This document shows positions 38,556 through 47,413 of a stretch of 64,000 nt of DNA, in pieces. The DNA lies in the NCBI GenBank assembly GCA_028292265.1, contig JAQGMR010000004.1, forward strand, positions 62,001 to 126,000, given 5' to 3'. A program made the translations under genes and the position numbers. The notes beneath the pieces were generated by a model. That model was not told where the DNA came from. It was given only the letters and a program-made list of their open reading frames with translations, and did no database searches. Position 1 is the first letter of the stretch; every line of letters begins with the position of its first letter. The DNA is from Herminiimonas sp. GTDB taxonomy: Bacteria > Pseudomonadota > Gammaproteobacteria > Burkholderiales > Burkholderiaceae_D.

Positions 38556-39989
38556 ATGAACACCTATTCGGTTGATGTCGCAGTCATCGGCGCCGGCACC
38601 GCCGGCCTTGCCGCCTATCGCGCCGCGCGGTCCCACGGCAAGCGGGTGGTGCTGATCGAAGGCGGGCCGTACGGCACGACATGCGCCCGTGTCGGCTGCA
38701 TGCCAAGCAAGCTGATGATTGCAGCAGCGGAAGCGGCGCATGTCGTGGCCGATGCGCCCTCGTTCGGCATCCATCCCGGACCAGCGGTTGTGAATGGCAT
38801 TGAAGTGATGGCCCGGGTCCGTTCTGAACGTGATCGCTTCGTCGGCTTCGTGCTTGACGGCGTGGAACGGATTCCTCGGGAAGACCGGCTGCAGGGCCAT
38901 GCCCGCTTCGCCAGCCCCACGCAACTGCGCGTTGACGATCACACGGTCGTCAACGCAAAAAGCATCGTCATTGCGACCGGTTCCAGCCCCTATATTCCTC
39001 CGGCGCTGCGCCCGCTAGGCGACCGGCTGGTAACCAATGACGAAGTGTTCGACTGGACCGACTTGCCGAAGTCGGTCGTCGTCGTGGGGACCGGCGTGAT
39101 AGGTCTGGAAGTCGGGCAGGCGCTGCACCGGCTCGGGGTGAGGGTTGTGGTGCTTGGGCGTGGTGTCGGGCTTGCCAATATCGGCGACCCGGCTGTGCTG
39201 GCGGCCGCAAGAGAAGCCTTTAGCGACGAGCTCGATCTGCAACTGAACGTTCAATTGGTCAGCGCTGAACGGGAGGGCGGGCAGGCAGTACTACGCTATA
39301 CGGACCAGACCGGCGCTTTGCGCACCGAAACAGTTGAGGTCGTGCTTGCTGCCGCCGGACGCGTCCCGAACGTTAAGGAGCTTGGCATCGAGCACGCCGG
39401 CATTGCGCTCGACGCCGCCGGCCTGCCAATCTTCAACACGCAAACGATGCAATGCGGTTCCAGCGCGATTTTCATCGCCGGCGACGCGAACGACGAGCGC
39501 CCCCTTTTGCATGAGGCGGCGGACCAGGGCCGCATCGCTGGCGACAATGCCGGCCGCTTCCCCGAGGTGCTGCCGGGCCTGCGCCGCACACCGCTCGCCA
39601 TTGCCTTCACCGATCCACAAATTGCAGCAATCGGCCGGACATGGCGCACCCTTGTTAAGGGCTGCTTTATTGTCGGTGAAGTCTCGTTCGCCAACCAGGG
39701 CCGCAGCCGCGTCATGCGGCAGAATCGCGGTTTGCTTCGGGTCTATGCGGAACCGGGCACCGGCCGATTCATCGGTGCTGAAATCGCCGGCCCGCGGGCC
39801 GAACACCTCGCGCATCTGCTCGCGTGGGCGTGCCAAACCCGCATGACGATCGTCCAGATGCTGGAGATGCCGTTCTACCACCCGGTAATTGAGGAAGGAC
39901 TGCGTACCGCCTTGCGCGACGCCGAAGAGAAGTTGCTGCACGGGCTGCCGGAGATAGAGCACTGTACCGATTGCACCCCGGGCATGTAG
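38556..39989 (+). CDS. Pyridine nucleotide-disulphide oxidoreductase, dihydrolipoamide dehydrogenase-like
   Basis: The ATG at 38556 gives 477 residues. The FAD-binding GAGTAGLAAY and VVLIEGGPYG are followed by the redox disulphide TCARVGCMPSK. An NAD(P)-binding GTGVIGLEVGQAL and the C-terminal dimer segment MPFYHPVIEEGLRTAL follow; its His-Pro and Glu are the acid/base pair. The active-site sequence differs from the usual TCLNVGCIPSK. It may serve as the E3 partner of a 2-oxo-acid complex or act on another disulphide. No E1 or E2 gene is in the window. Confidence 0.86.
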   Translation: MNTYSVDVAVIGAGTAGLAAYRAARSHGKRVVLIEGGPYGTTCARVGCMPSKLMIAAAEAAHVVADAPSFGIHPGPAVVNGIEVMARVRSERDRFVGFVLDGVERIPREDRLQGHARFASPTQLRVDDHTVVNAKSIVIATGSSPYIPPALRPLGDRLVTNDEVFDWTDLPKSVVVVGTGVIGLEVGQALHRLGVRVVVLGRGVGLANIGDPAVLAAAREAFSDELDLQLNVQLVSAEREGGQAVLRYTDQTGALRTETVEVVLAAAGRVPNVKELGIEHAGIALDAAGLPIFNTQTMQCGSSAIFIAGDANDERPLLHEAADQGRIAGDNAGRFPEVLPGLRRTPLAIAFTDPQIAAIGRTWRTLVKGCFIVGEVSFANQGRSRVMRQNRGLLRVYAEPGTGRFIGAEIAGPRAEHLAHLLAWACQTRMTIVQMLEMPFYHPVIEEGLRTALRDAEEKLLHGLPEIEHCTDCTPGM

Positions 39990-40112
39990 TTCCCCGGGCT
40001 GCCAGCAACCGCGAATACAATCTGCGTCCGGTTCGATCTCGCCCAAAGTTCAGTATTGCGATGTCGCTATACTGATGCTTTAATTGAAACGCCACCTACT
40101 GGAGAGACCACC

Positions 40113-40421
40113 ATGCTTGAACAGAATCTCAGGACCTCAAAGACCGACCTCAAAAGCTTGATCCAGGATGCGCAGGACCTGTTTCGGGAAGCGACTTCCA
40201 GCAGCGGCGTCCGTGCCGAAGAGCTGCGCAACAAAGGCGCTGCGTTGCTTGACAACGCTCTGAGCAAAGCTCAGGACGCGCAAACCGCTGCCATGGATGC
40301 TGGCAAGGAAATGGTTGACAATGCCGACGGTTACGTCCGTGATAACCCATGGGCCGCTGTTGCGGTTTCAGCCGGTGTCGGCCTCCTGATCGGCATGCTT
40401 CTTAGCTCGAACAAGCGATGA
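40113..40421 (+). CDS. DUF883 family (ElaB/YqjD-like) membrane-anchored protein
   Basis: The ATG at 40113 with GGAGAG upstream gives 102 residues. A charged amphipathic coiled coil is followed by RDNPWAAVAVSAGVGLLIGMLL, the C-terminal anchor that defines ElaB/YqjD/YgaM proteins. In Escherichia coli YqjD binds ribosomes at the membrane in stationary phase; that role is not shown here. It is followed by YqjE-type and YqjK-type genes, the same order as in enterobacteria. Confidence 0.88.
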   Translation: MLEQNLRTSKTDLKSLIQDAQDLFREATSSSGVRAEELRNKGAALLDNALSKAQDAQTAAMDAGKEMVDNADGYVRDNPWAAVAVSAGVGLLIGMLLSSNKR

Positions 40422-40445
40422 CCCGCCATCGCGCCGCCCGCTGAC

Positions 40446-40865
40446 ATGCGGGACCAACAACCCGATCAAGAGGGAAGTCCGAGCGGCGAACCCGTAGAGG
40501 AAGCGCACCTTGGGCTGGTGGCCGGCATTGCTGCCATGGCCACCAACTTCCTCGGGCTTTTCCTGTCTCGCATTGAACTCGCCGCACTCGAACTGGCGGA
40601 AGCCCGGAGCGCACTGTTCCGGATGGTGCTGGTCGGCGCGCTCGGCCTGTTGGCGATGTGGTTTGCAATCGCCTGCGGTGTGATGCTGATCGTCGCCCTG
40701 GCGTGGCCCTTCATTGGCTGGGGAATCCTGCTGATTCTCGCCGTACTGTTCCTGGTCGGCGCCATAATCGCCTTTCAGCATTTGCAGCGCGCAATTGCCA
40801 GCGGGGCTCTCGGCATGCCTGCCACCATGAGCGAGCTTCGGAAGGATCGCGATGTCCTCCTCTGA
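40446..40865 (+). CDS. YqjE/phage holin-like membrane protein
   Basis: The 139-residue protein has two or more strong membrane helices (about residues 55-80 and 85-110), an N-terminal acidic cytoplasmic segment and the SRIELAALELAEARSALFRM helix typical of Phage_holin_3_6/YqjE proteins. It is a YqjD-operon companion and not a phage lysis protein in this context. It overlaps the next gene by 14 bases. Confidence 0.82.
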   Translation: MRDQQPDQEGSPSGEPVEEAHLGLVAGIAAMATNFLGLFLSRIELAALELAEARSALFRMVLVGALGLLAMWFAIACGVMLIVALAWPFIGWGILLILAVLFLVGAIIAFQHLQRAIASGALGMPATMSELRKDRDVLL

Positions 40866-41280
40866 GCTCGAACGGAAGCGATTGCTGATTGCCCAGGCCG
40901 CTGCATTCAGACACGGGTTCCTGGTCTCGCGCGATGCGGTCCGCGCCGATCTACATCCGCAAGCGCTCATGCAAGCTGCGCTGCACCAGATTACCGGTAA
41001 TGCCGGCGCTGCGGTTGGCAGCATGTTCAGTCTGGACGCGCTGCGCAATGGCAACTTCAGGCTGCTGTTGCCGGTCTTGAAAACCGCCATTGCGCTGGTT
41101 CCGATGGGCGGCTTGTTGCGGGTTATTACCACGCGGCGGGTACTGCGGCTTGCGGCGGTCGCGGGCGTTATTGCGGCGGGTGTCTACTGGTGGGGTCGCA
41201 GTAGGCGCGGTCCTGGTATGGCTAAAAACACTGATGATTCATTGCAGCGGCAAGACGGAAGACTGGGGCGCGAAATCTGA
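40852..41280 (+). CDS. YqjK-like hypothetical protein
   Basis: The 142-residue protein overlaps the YqjE-type gene. It starts SSSELERKRLLIAQAAAFRHGFLVSRDAV, like the third protein of the YqjD-YqjE-YqjK set, but it is longer than YqjK and adds a hydrophobic segment (VLRLAAVAGVIAAGVYWWG). Function is unknown. Confidence 0.68.
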   Translation: MSSSELERKRLLIAQAAAFRHGFLVSRDAVRADLHPQALMQAALHQITGNAGAAVGSMFSLDALRNGNFRLLLPVLKTAIALVPMGGLLRVITTRRVLRLAAVAGVIAAGVYWWGRSRRGPGMAKNTDDSLQRQDGRLGREI

Positions 41281-41605
41281 GGGCGGTCTGACCCGATCGC
41301 AAAAGCCCGGGGTCCGCCTTGGGGCCTTTCCGGCAGATTCCATCTCGATCTTCTCCGCAGCGTCACCGGAATAGAAGTACTTACTCTTGCCGCGGGGCGT
41401 GCCTTTGCTTGGGACGGCCACGACTGGCTTTCCCGGAGTCGTCGCGCGGTGGTCCGACAAGGACCGCGGGGCGCAACGTTTCGTCCAATTTCAACTCCCT
41501 CCGATTACAACTCCTTACGCCAGATACAGCTTTCGACTATCGGGCATCCCGGCCCATAAGTAATCTTCCTCTATGCAATCGCGCAACGATTAACTGGAGA
41601 GACAG

Positions 41606-42118
41606 ATGGAAACTACCCAAGCTTTAACCCGTATCCACCCCTTGATGGCCGGTGCTGCCGCGTCCGTCATGCTGGTCAGCCTGGTAGGTGTTGCGGCCAT
41701 GACGGGGCTCTTGCCCAATTCTCATGGCACGGTACCGCCGGTTGCCTCAACCTCGCCGGTTATCTCAGTCGCACAGCCGGTAGCCGCGCCTGCAATCAGC
41801 GCCCCGGCAGCAAATCAGCCGGTCGTCGAAGCCAGGGCGCCTACCCCAATTGCCCACCGCACCGTTCACCATCGCGTTGCCGCAGCGCCAGTCGCACCGA
41901 CGGTTTATGCGCAGGCAGAGCAGGTCCGCCAACCGGCACCGGTTTATCAAGCCCCGGCTCCGGTGGCCCGCTATAGCCCAGTTGGCATCGGCCTCGGCGC
42001 GGTCGCCGGCGGTTTGATCGGCAACCAGGTAGGCGGCGGAAATGGCCGGACCCTGGCGACCATCGTCGGCGCTGTCGGTGGCGGTTATGTCGGCAATGAA
42101 GTGGCGAAGCGGTACTGA
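41606..42118 (+). CDS. Glycine-zipper 2TM surface-antigen-like protein
   Basis: The 170-residue protein has an N-terminal membrane segment (MAGAAASVMLVSLVGVAAMTGLLP), a Pro/Ala/Val-rich spacer, and a C-terminal glycine-zipper hairpin (GIGLGAVAGGLIGNQVGGGNGRTLATIVGAVGGGYVGNEV). This is the 17-kDa surface antigen/SlyB-like zipper. It probably sits in the inner membrane with its zipper in the periplasm or outer membrane. GGAGAGACAG precedes the ATG. The 325 bp before it hold no convincing gene. Confidence 0.78.
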   Translation: METTQALTRIHPLMAGAAASVMLVSLVGVAAMTGLLPNSHGTVPPVASTSPVISVAQPVAAPAISAPAANQPVVEARAPTPIAHRTVHHRVAAAPVAPTVYAQAEQVRQPAPVYQAPAPVARYSPVGIGLGAVAGGLIGNQVGGGNGRTLATIVGAVGGGYVGNEVAKRY

Positions 42119-42276
42119 CGATGAGACCGGGCGGCGGTGGAACCGGGCGCCCGGGCCGCGAGGCGGTGCCCTAGGGTCTACTCGCTCGCTACCGACGCGC
42201 AAAACGAATCGCGGAGCCCCTTGAGGAGCACCTCGAACCGAGCGAAGTGAGCGCGCCTTCTACCCCTTCTACTCTT

Positions 42277-42322
42277 CACACAAGGCAAAGCCAACCCTCG
42301 CGGGTTGGCTTTGCCTTGTGTG
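42277..42322. terminator. Strong bidirectional hairpin
   Basis: A perfect 21-bp inverted repeat with a four-base TCGC loop lies between the convergent ends of the glycine-zipper gene and the cytochrome gene. It is long for a simple terminator and lacks a T run, but its place between two 3' ends supports a shared transcription end or mRNA-stabilising role. Confidence 0.65.
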
Positions 42323-42329
42323 GCATGCC

Positions 42330-43265
42330 TTACTTGGCTGCGGCGGCCATGTAATCCACGGCTGCTTTAACCTCGTCGTCCGATGCCGCAGAACCGCCCT
42401 TCGGCGGCATCATCCCGGCCTTGCCCTGGTAGCCTTTGATCGCGTGCTCATACAAGGTAGGCTTGCCTTGTTGGATGCGTGGCGCCCAGGCAGCCTTGTC
42501 GCCGAACTTCGGCGCACCGGCTACGCCTGCGGTGTGGCAAGCCATGCAGACCGTGTCGTACAGTTTCTTGCCGGCGTCGGCGGAGGCGGCCGGTGCCGCA
42601 GGGGCTGCTGCCGGAGCCGAGGCTGCAGCAGCAGCACCGGCCGGAGCAGGGGCAGCGGCAGGCGCGGCAGGCGCGGCAGCCGCCGGAGCAGCAGCCGAAC
42701 CAGCCGCCGCGGGAGCAGCCGCTTCGGCAGCTTGGCCAGCCGGCGCGGCAGCCGCGGCCTTCACTTCTGGTTCTTTGAACTTGGCGCCACTCTGGTTGGC
42801 CATATAGACCACCGCGCGAGCGACTTCAACGTCGTCCAGATCAGGGTTGCCGCCCTTGGCCGGCATGGCCCGAATGCCGGCGACCGCGTGTGAAACCAGC
42901 GTGTCGTAGCCTTGGCCAATCCGAGTGCTCCAAGCGCCAGCATCACCGAGCTTCGGAGAGCCGGCAGCGCCGGTTGCATGGCATGCCGCGCAAACTGCCT
43001 TGTACACTTCCGCGCCGGCCTGAAGCTGTTTGGGCGCGTTGACGTCTTTAAAAGTGAAGCCTTCGTCGGCAACCGGACGGAGACGGGCCGAAATCGCTTC
43101 TGGCGACTGGCCGTTTGACCCGGCGCCAGTCTTGTTGTGGCTTGTTACGTACTGGGCGAGCAGTACGATGCAGACAATCGGGATAACGAATGCAGCAACG
43201 ACTGCTGCAATGAGTTGCTTCGGAGTCCTGATGCCAGATTCGTGTTCGTTATGTGCTTCGCTCAT
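42330..43265 (-). CDS. Dihaem c-type cytochrome (cytochrome c5-like)
   Basis: The 311-residue protein has one N-terminal membrane helix (about 17-40) and two class I cytochrome domains. Haem motifs are CAACH at 92-96 and CMACH at 240-244, each with a later Met ligand (IRAMPAKGG and GMMPPKGG). The two domains are joined by a long Ala/Pro linker (about 168-230). It is likely a membrane-anchored electron carrier between the quinol-oxidising complex and an oxidase. The ATG at 43265 is preferred since GAGGGA is spaced correctly from it. Confidence 0.9.
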   Translation of the reverse strand: MSEAHNEHESGIRTPKQLIAAVVAAFVIPIVCIVLLAQYVTSHNKTGAGSNGQSPEAISARLRPVADEGFTFKDVNAPKQLQAGAEVYKAVCAACHATGAAGSPKLGDAGAWSTRIGQGYDTLVSHAVAGIRAMPAKGGNPDLDDVEVARAVVYMANQSGAKFKEPEVKAAAAAPAGQAAEAAAPAAAGSAAAPAAAAPAAPAAAPAPAGAAAAASAPAAAPAAPAASADAGKKLYDTVCMACHTAGVAGAPKFGDKAAWAPRIQQGKPTLYEHAIKGYQGKAGMMPPKGGSAASDDEVKAAVDYMAAAAK

Positions 43266-43456
43266 CATTCCCTCAGACCATTTGAAAGCTGCGGCGTCAC
43301 GCACAAACCGCGCGGCACGGGGAACCCGGCGGGGCAGGCGTCGCCAAACACGCGATTATAGACGGAACAGCACCTGTTTGGAATCCAGAAACGGGCGTTT
43401 CCGTGGACGTTGGACGGGAAAAACGGTATCCTGCATCCCTCTTCAGTATCCCCAAC

Positions 43457-43532
43457 GCGGCTGTAGCTCAGTGGATAGAGTATTGGCCTCCGAAGCCAAG
43501 GGTCGTGGGTTCGATCCCCGCCAGCCGCACCA
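43457..43532 (+). tRNA. tRNA-Arg (CCG)
   Basis: The sequence folds as a complete tRNA: acceptor GCGGCTG / CAGCCGC, D arm GCTCAGTGGATAGAG, anticodon stem TTGGC/GCCAA with loop CTCCGAA giving anticodon CCG, T arm GTGGGTTCGATCCCCGC, discriminator A and encoded CCA. It is the integration target of the island to its right. Confidence 0.97.
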
Positions 43533-43534
43533 TC
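43505..43534. repeat. attL, 3' end of tRNA-Arg
   Basis: These 30 bases cover the T arm, acceptor and CCA of tRNA-Arg plus two bases. They recur at 51628-51657 with one mismatch, the expected footprint of site-specific integration into a tRNA gene. The tRNA stays intact on this side. Confidence 0.9.
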
Positions 43535-43634
43535 CGCCTCAAAATCCTTATGTGACGCGGAACCTAGAGCCAGCAAGGCTTTCAAGCGAGGGTTGTACCC
43601 CGTGGGTGTTACACCTAGACCATGAAAGAGGCCT

Positions 43635-45104
43635 ATGTGTACCCATCTTGCAAAGCGCGGCACCCGGTATTATTTCAGACGCAAAATCCCCCGAGACCTA
43701 CTGCAGTTCTACAAAGGCAGAGAAGTCATGCGGTCGCTCGGAACTTCCGACAGACGGGACGCTGAGCGGTTAGCTCGCATTGTCGGCGTTGAACTTGACC
43801 GAGAGTTTGAGCGACTTCGAGCGAATCATTCGCCAAACAGCATTAGATTCCAAGATGCTCAGCATTCTGCTTCGGCTACATCGTCAGCAGATGCGGACAG
43901 TGATTGTAGCTCTGCGCGCGGTTTGCACTGCGAAGGCGCAACTCAGCGCCATTTTTCCCCGCAGGAAGGCATCGGAAACAGGTTGCCGGAGTTTTTGTCG
44001 AACGAGGGAAGCATCGGTATTGCCGGGGCATGGACAGTGGGGCACGCTCAGCAGGGCCAGTCAAACGCGAAGGTGTCTCTCAAGGTAAAAACCAGCTTCG
44101 ATGTACTGATTGAAAAGTGGGCATTGGGCGTCCAGCCGGAGCAAAACACGATTAGCCGGACGAGGATGCATGTGCGCCGGTTCGAGGAAATGGCCGGTGT
44201 TCATACCGTCGAGGAAGTAACTCGGCAGCACGCAATCTGGTTTATCGAACACTTGCGGCAGGCAGGACAAACGCCGCAGAACATCAACATGCACTTAGCA
44301 AGTTTGATAAAGCTCCTTAATTACGCAGTGCGTCTTGACCTGATGAAGACAAACGAGGCATCCGGCTTAACAGTCAAAGCTCCCAGCAGCGAGAAGGCGC
44401 GGAGGTCGTTCGATCTTCCGGCACTTAAGTGCATTTTCAGCAGCCCCGTTTATACAGCGGGGCATCAATCGAAGGGCGGCGGCGGGGATGCATCGTACTG
44501 GCTTCCGCTCTTGGCGCTATTTACGGGCGCACGGTTAGAGGAGCTTTGCCAGTTGCATCCTGACGATGTAGTGCAAGTGGCTTATCACGACGAAGGCAGC
44601 GAGGCATCCGCTTGGATCATCCGGATTACCGATGAAGGCGAGGGCCAGGGGCTGAAGAATTCGGGGAGCCGCAGACGGGTTCCCATTCACCCAGAGCTTG
44701 AGCGATTAGGCTTTGTCGACTATGCACAGCAGGCGAAGGTTGAAGGTCGCAAGCGCATTTTCCATAAGCTAGTTCCAAGCATTGACGGCAAGGAGGGCGG
44801 GAACTTCACAAAGTGGTTTGGTAGGTATTTGCGCGATACCTGTTTTGTTGCGGATCCACGTATGGTGTTCCACTCTTTTAGACATTTGTTCAAAGAAGTC
44901 CTGCGCGAAGTAGAGATTCCCAAGGAGATCAACGATGCATTGACCGGACATAAATCCGGGGATGTCGGAGACAAGTACGGAGGCGACGCTTACCCGATCC
45001 GGCCTTTGGTAAATGCTATCGCGCGATACAGGGTTCCTGGCCTCGCGCTTCCCGCTCCTCGGAGGTCGTGCGGACCTACGGGCGAGATAGCGGCATCAGC
45101 CTGA
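43635..45104 (+). CDS. Tyrosine recombinase (island integrase)
   Basis: The 489-residue integrase has an N-terminal arm-binding part (RGTRYYFRRKIPRDLLQFYKGREVMRSLGTSD), a core-binding SAM-like domain (QHAIWFIEHLRQAGQTPQNINMHLASLIKLL) and the catalytic domain. The catalytic Arg is near residue 300 (FTGARLEELCQL), HSFRH near 412, and GHKSGDVGDKYG supplies the later His and the nucleophile Tyr near 447. It sits about 100 bp inside attL, so it is intact and in the canonical place to drive excision and integration at tRNA-Arg. Confidence 0.93.
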   Translation: MCTHLAKRGTRYYFRRKIPRDLLQFYKGREVMRSLGTSDRRDAERLARIVGVELDREFERLRANHSPNSIRFQDAQHSASATSSADADSDCSSARGLHCEGATQRHFSPQEGIGNRLPEFLSNEGSIGIAGAWTVGHAQQGQSNAKVSLKVKTSFDVLIEKWALGVQPEQNTISRTRMHVRRFEEMAGVHTVEEVTRQHAIWFIEHLRQAGQTPQNINMHLASLIKLLNYAVRLDLMKTNEASGLTVKAPSSEKARRSFDLPALKCIFSSPVYTAGHQSKGGGGDASYWLPLLALFTGARLEELCQLHPDDVVQVAYHDEGSEASAWIIRITDEGEGQGLKNSGSRRRVPIHPELERLGFVDYAQQAKVEGRKRIFHKLVPSIDGKEGGNFTKWFGRYLRDTCFVADPRMVFHSFRHLFKEVLREVEIPKEINDALTGHKSGDVGDKYGGDAYPIRPLVNAIARYRVPGLALPAPRRSCGPTGEIAASA

Positions 45105-45174
45105 GGCCAAGGCGGGGAAAGGCTTTCCGATCTAAACTGCGAAAGAGTTACAGGCGGTGCGCTGCTGCGGCACT

Positions 45175-45696
45175 CTATGCAGTTAGAAGTCCCATTTGAG
45201 TGTTCGTCATTGCGTACTCGCCGAACACCGCGAGGGCCGCGCTGTCGTACGCTACTGCTGCGGCTTGTGCGCAGCCAAAGGTGCCAAGGTAACGCCGTAG
45301 ACCGCTGACCCTGATCGCGGCGCGGAACTTTCCCCTATCGAGGAATACACCCTTGTAGCCAGAGCTGTTATTGCGTTGCTTGCCTATGTTCGCTCGATTC
45401 TGTGCAGCGGTTGCGAGCCGGAGATTTTCTGGCCTGTTGTCTAGCTTGTTTCGGTTAATGTGATCGACATCCATCTCGGGCGGGATGGGTTGACGATTAG
45501 CCAGCATCCAAATCAAGCGATGCTCAGGGTATTGAACTCCATCGATACTCACGTATCGGTAATCCGCGCTGAAGTGCTCTCCGCACTTCGGTCCTCGGAC
45601 GGGGTTGATACGGACAAGGCGACCGTTCGCAGGTTCGAGTGTGAAGACTGATTCTAGGTCCAAAATTGAGAACGGGATCGGCTTTGCTGCTGTCAT
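45175..45696 (-). CDS. HNH endonuclease with AP2-like domain
   Basis: The ATG at 45696 gives 173 residues; a TTG at 45771 would add 25. The HNH_3 motif is visible: EHRLIWMLANRQPIPPEMDVDHINRNKLDNRPENLRLAT, with catalytic His in VDHIN. It is followed by an AP2-type DNA-binding region (SGYKGVFLDRGKFRAAIRVSGLRRYLGTF). This arrangement is common in phage homing endonucleases. It reads toward the integrase. Confidence 0.85.
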   Translation of the reverse strand: MTAAKPIPFSILDLESVFTLEPANGRLVRINPVRGPKCGEHFSADYRYVSIDGVQYPEHRLIWMLANRQPIPPEMDVDHINRNKLDNRPENLRLATAAQNRANIGKQRNNSSGYKGVFLDRGKFRAAIRVSGLRRYLGTFGCAQAAAVAYDSAALAVFGEYAMTNTQMGLLTA

Positions 45697-46077
45697 GGAT
45701 ACTCGATAGATGATGCCAAGAGAGCTGCTCGCTCCCGTGGCTGGGTTGGTGATAAGGTGCTGCGCATTCAATGCGCGAAGGGGTTATGCAGGGGTGCAGG
45801 TCGTAGGCCACAGCTAGGGAAAGCTATGCTTACGACAAGAAACAGATGAGGCCCGAGCGGGGCTCGGATTGCGAATGCACGATGCGACCGGAGTGCTTCG
45901 CGGAGGGGGCGGACTTGTGAAAGGTACGGGAGCGACTGGGCTCTCTTCTTTGCCTTCGGTCCCCGAAGCGCAGAGGTGAGTTCCCGTCTAAGGTTTCGCC
46001 CTAGGCGCAGCGAAGGTGCCGACAAAGCAGCGTTCTAGGTACGCTCCCAATACCCACTGCGCCCAGTACTAACTAAG
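45697..46077. other. Island non-coding stretch
   Basis: No convincing gene is seen on either strand. Several short hairpins occur, such as CTTCGG/CCGAAG near 45955 and GAGGCCC/GGGGCTC near 45850. The region may hold an upstream control region or untranslated RNA, but nothing specific is recognised. Confidence 0.4.
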
Positions 46078-46251
46078 TCACGAGAATTGTGCGCGGAGCT
46101 TCCCGGAGTTCATCAGGGACTGCACGAACTCGTAGATCGTGGCCATACGTGCGCTTGTGCAGGCTGTAGGTTCTTTTGTGGAGGGTGCCTGCGGGGCGTT
46201 CTGGGGCGAGGCTTCGAGCTGCTTCTTGATCCGTATTGGAGCGAACGTCAT
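46078..46251 (-). CDS. Small island ORF (57 residues)
   Basis: This short frame begins 20 bp after the stop of the 46805-46272 gene, with GAGGAGG eleven bases before its ATG. The peptide is basic at the N-terminus (APIRIKKQLEASPQ) and ends in a short helical part (ARMATIYEFVQSLMNSGKL). It has no recognised relatives. Position and ribosome site support translation, but spacing is slightly long. Confidence 0.45.
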   Translation of the reverse strand: MTFAPIRIKKQLEASPQNAPQAPSTKEPTACTSARMATIYEFVQSLMNSGKLRAQFS

Positions 46252-46271
46252 AGACGCTTTGACCTCCTCAC

Positions 46272-46805
46272 CTAGATGAGCACGAGAGGCGTGCTCATAC
46301 CGGCGACCTGAAACAATGGGGCAAGCAAGGACGATCCGGCAAGGATGCCTGCAACTTCAAGGCGCTTAACGTACCGCTGAACATGACTTGCTTGTTTTCC
46401 TGCGATCTGTGCGTACCAGCGCACAAGAGTATCGACTCCCGGTGTTACTCCACGACGCTGATTACGGAACGCGAGAACGAACGAGGCGAACCCCCGGACT
46501 TCCTTACGGAGACTGTCGAGGATGAATGCCCGTTGCAGGACGGCCTCGCTGAAATGGAACTCGGGTGGCAACTCGAGATTTCCCGTGAACTCCGGATGGT
46601 CCTTTAGAGCGTCTGCGGCGATGATCTCTCCGGATTCCATGTCGACGTATTCGGCGATGCGTGGCGCTTTGTATCGCGTAATCCCTATCCCATTCAGAAG
46701 CATAGGTGTCCTCAATTTCCTCCAAACATGGACCGTCGTGTACGGGCGCAGTCGATACTTTGCTTCGTCGATCTCGTCGCACGTGTATTTAATACATAGA
46801 GACAT
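46272..46805 (-). CDS. Island hypothetical protein
   Basis: The 177-residue protein has no family I recognise. The first half (CIKYTCDEIDEAKYRLRPYTTVHVWRKL) is mixed strand and helix. The second half is helical with RWYAQIAGKQASHVQRYVKRLEVAGILAGSSLLAPLF, compatible with a winged-HTH-like DNA-binding unit. It is followed by a small ORF on the same strand. The coding frame is solid but the role is unknown. Confidence 0.55.
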   Translation of the reverse strand: MSLCIKYTCDEIDEAKYRLRPYTTVHVWRKLRTPMLLNGIGITRYKAPRIAEYVDMESGEIIAADALKDHPEFTGNLELPPEFHFSEAVLQRAFILDSLRKEVRGFASFVLAFRNQRRGVTPGVDTLVRWYAQIAGKQASHVQRYVKRLEVAGILAGSSLLAPLFQVAGMSTPLVLI

Positions 46806-46906
46806 TTTTAAGTACCTGATCTATAACGATAAATGTGCGGCTGAAGTGGATGAATCCCCCACTTTTGCGAGTAAATCCTGCTTATTTTTTTGGCAGTTCC
46901 AGATGT

Positions 46907-46933
46907 GGAAAAGCCCGCACGTTGGCGGGCCTT
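46907..46933 (-). terminator. Terminator for the BRO-N gene
   Basis: On the minus strand the stem GCCCGC/GCGGGC with a six-base loop is followed by CTTTTCC. It lies 40 bp past the stop of the gene at 46973-47413, and a TTTTTTT run lies further left. It is a weak but plausible intrinsic terminator. Confidence 0.55.
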
Positions 46934-46972
46934 GATAGTTGTTCTTCTTGCCGAAGCGGGCTGCCGGTACGG

Positions 46973-47413
46973 TTACCGCGTGCGCGAGGCGGCTTGTATT
47001 ACGTGCGGATTTCTCTTTGCGATCATCGACACTTGCTGCTCTAGGTCGGCTACCCTCGCCGCTAGGCTCTGTAGTACATCTGGCTTAGCTTGCTTCTCCG
47101 TAGTCGCTCCCCTGTGCGCTGGGAGTGCTTCATGCATTACCCACTCAAGCAAGGTCTGTGCTTCTGGCTTCGTAGACCGCAGGAGCTTCTTGCGGAGTCC
47201 CTTCTCGGACAATGCGTGCACTGGGCGCTGAGCTAGTACCTTAGTTAATCGCACTTCGTCGTGGCGTAGAGACTTTACGGCAGTGGTGGTGTTCACGACG
47301 CATAGGCACTTGAAGACGTCAGCGGCGATGAACCACGGCTGACCGTCGATGCTAATGACTCGCACGGGTGTGCCGTTGTAGTCCAGCGTGATGACGCTGC
47401 TAACGGTAGGCAT
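46973..47413 (-). CDS. BRO-N domain antirepressor-like protein
   Basis: The 146-residue protein has the BRO N-terminal fold: VITLDYNGTPVRVISIDGQPWFIAADVFKCL, then LRHDEVRL and ALSEKGLRKKLLRSTKPEAQTLLEWVMHEALPAHR. BRO-N proteins are DNA-binding phage antirepressors. The C-terminal part is a short coiled coil (LQSLAARVADLEQQVSMIAKR) and the typical second KilA/ANT domain is absent, so it is a short variant. Confidence 0.82.
   Translation of the reverse strand: MPTVSSVITLDYNGTPVRVISIDGQPWFIAADVFKCLCVVNTTTAVKSLRHDEVRLTKVLAQRPVHALSEKGLRKKLLRSTKPEAQTLLEWVMHEALPAHRGATTEKQAKPDVLQSLAARVADLEQQVSMIAKRNPHVIQAASRTR

Noticed and set aside
41239-41460. 73-residue minus-strand frame after the YqjK-like gene
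   Set aside because: The codons look plausible but there is no ribosome site or known family, and it overlaps the gene end.
45768-46025. 85-residue minus-strand frame in the island
   Set aside because: It starts at TTG without a ribosome site and its basic, low-complexity product matches nothing.
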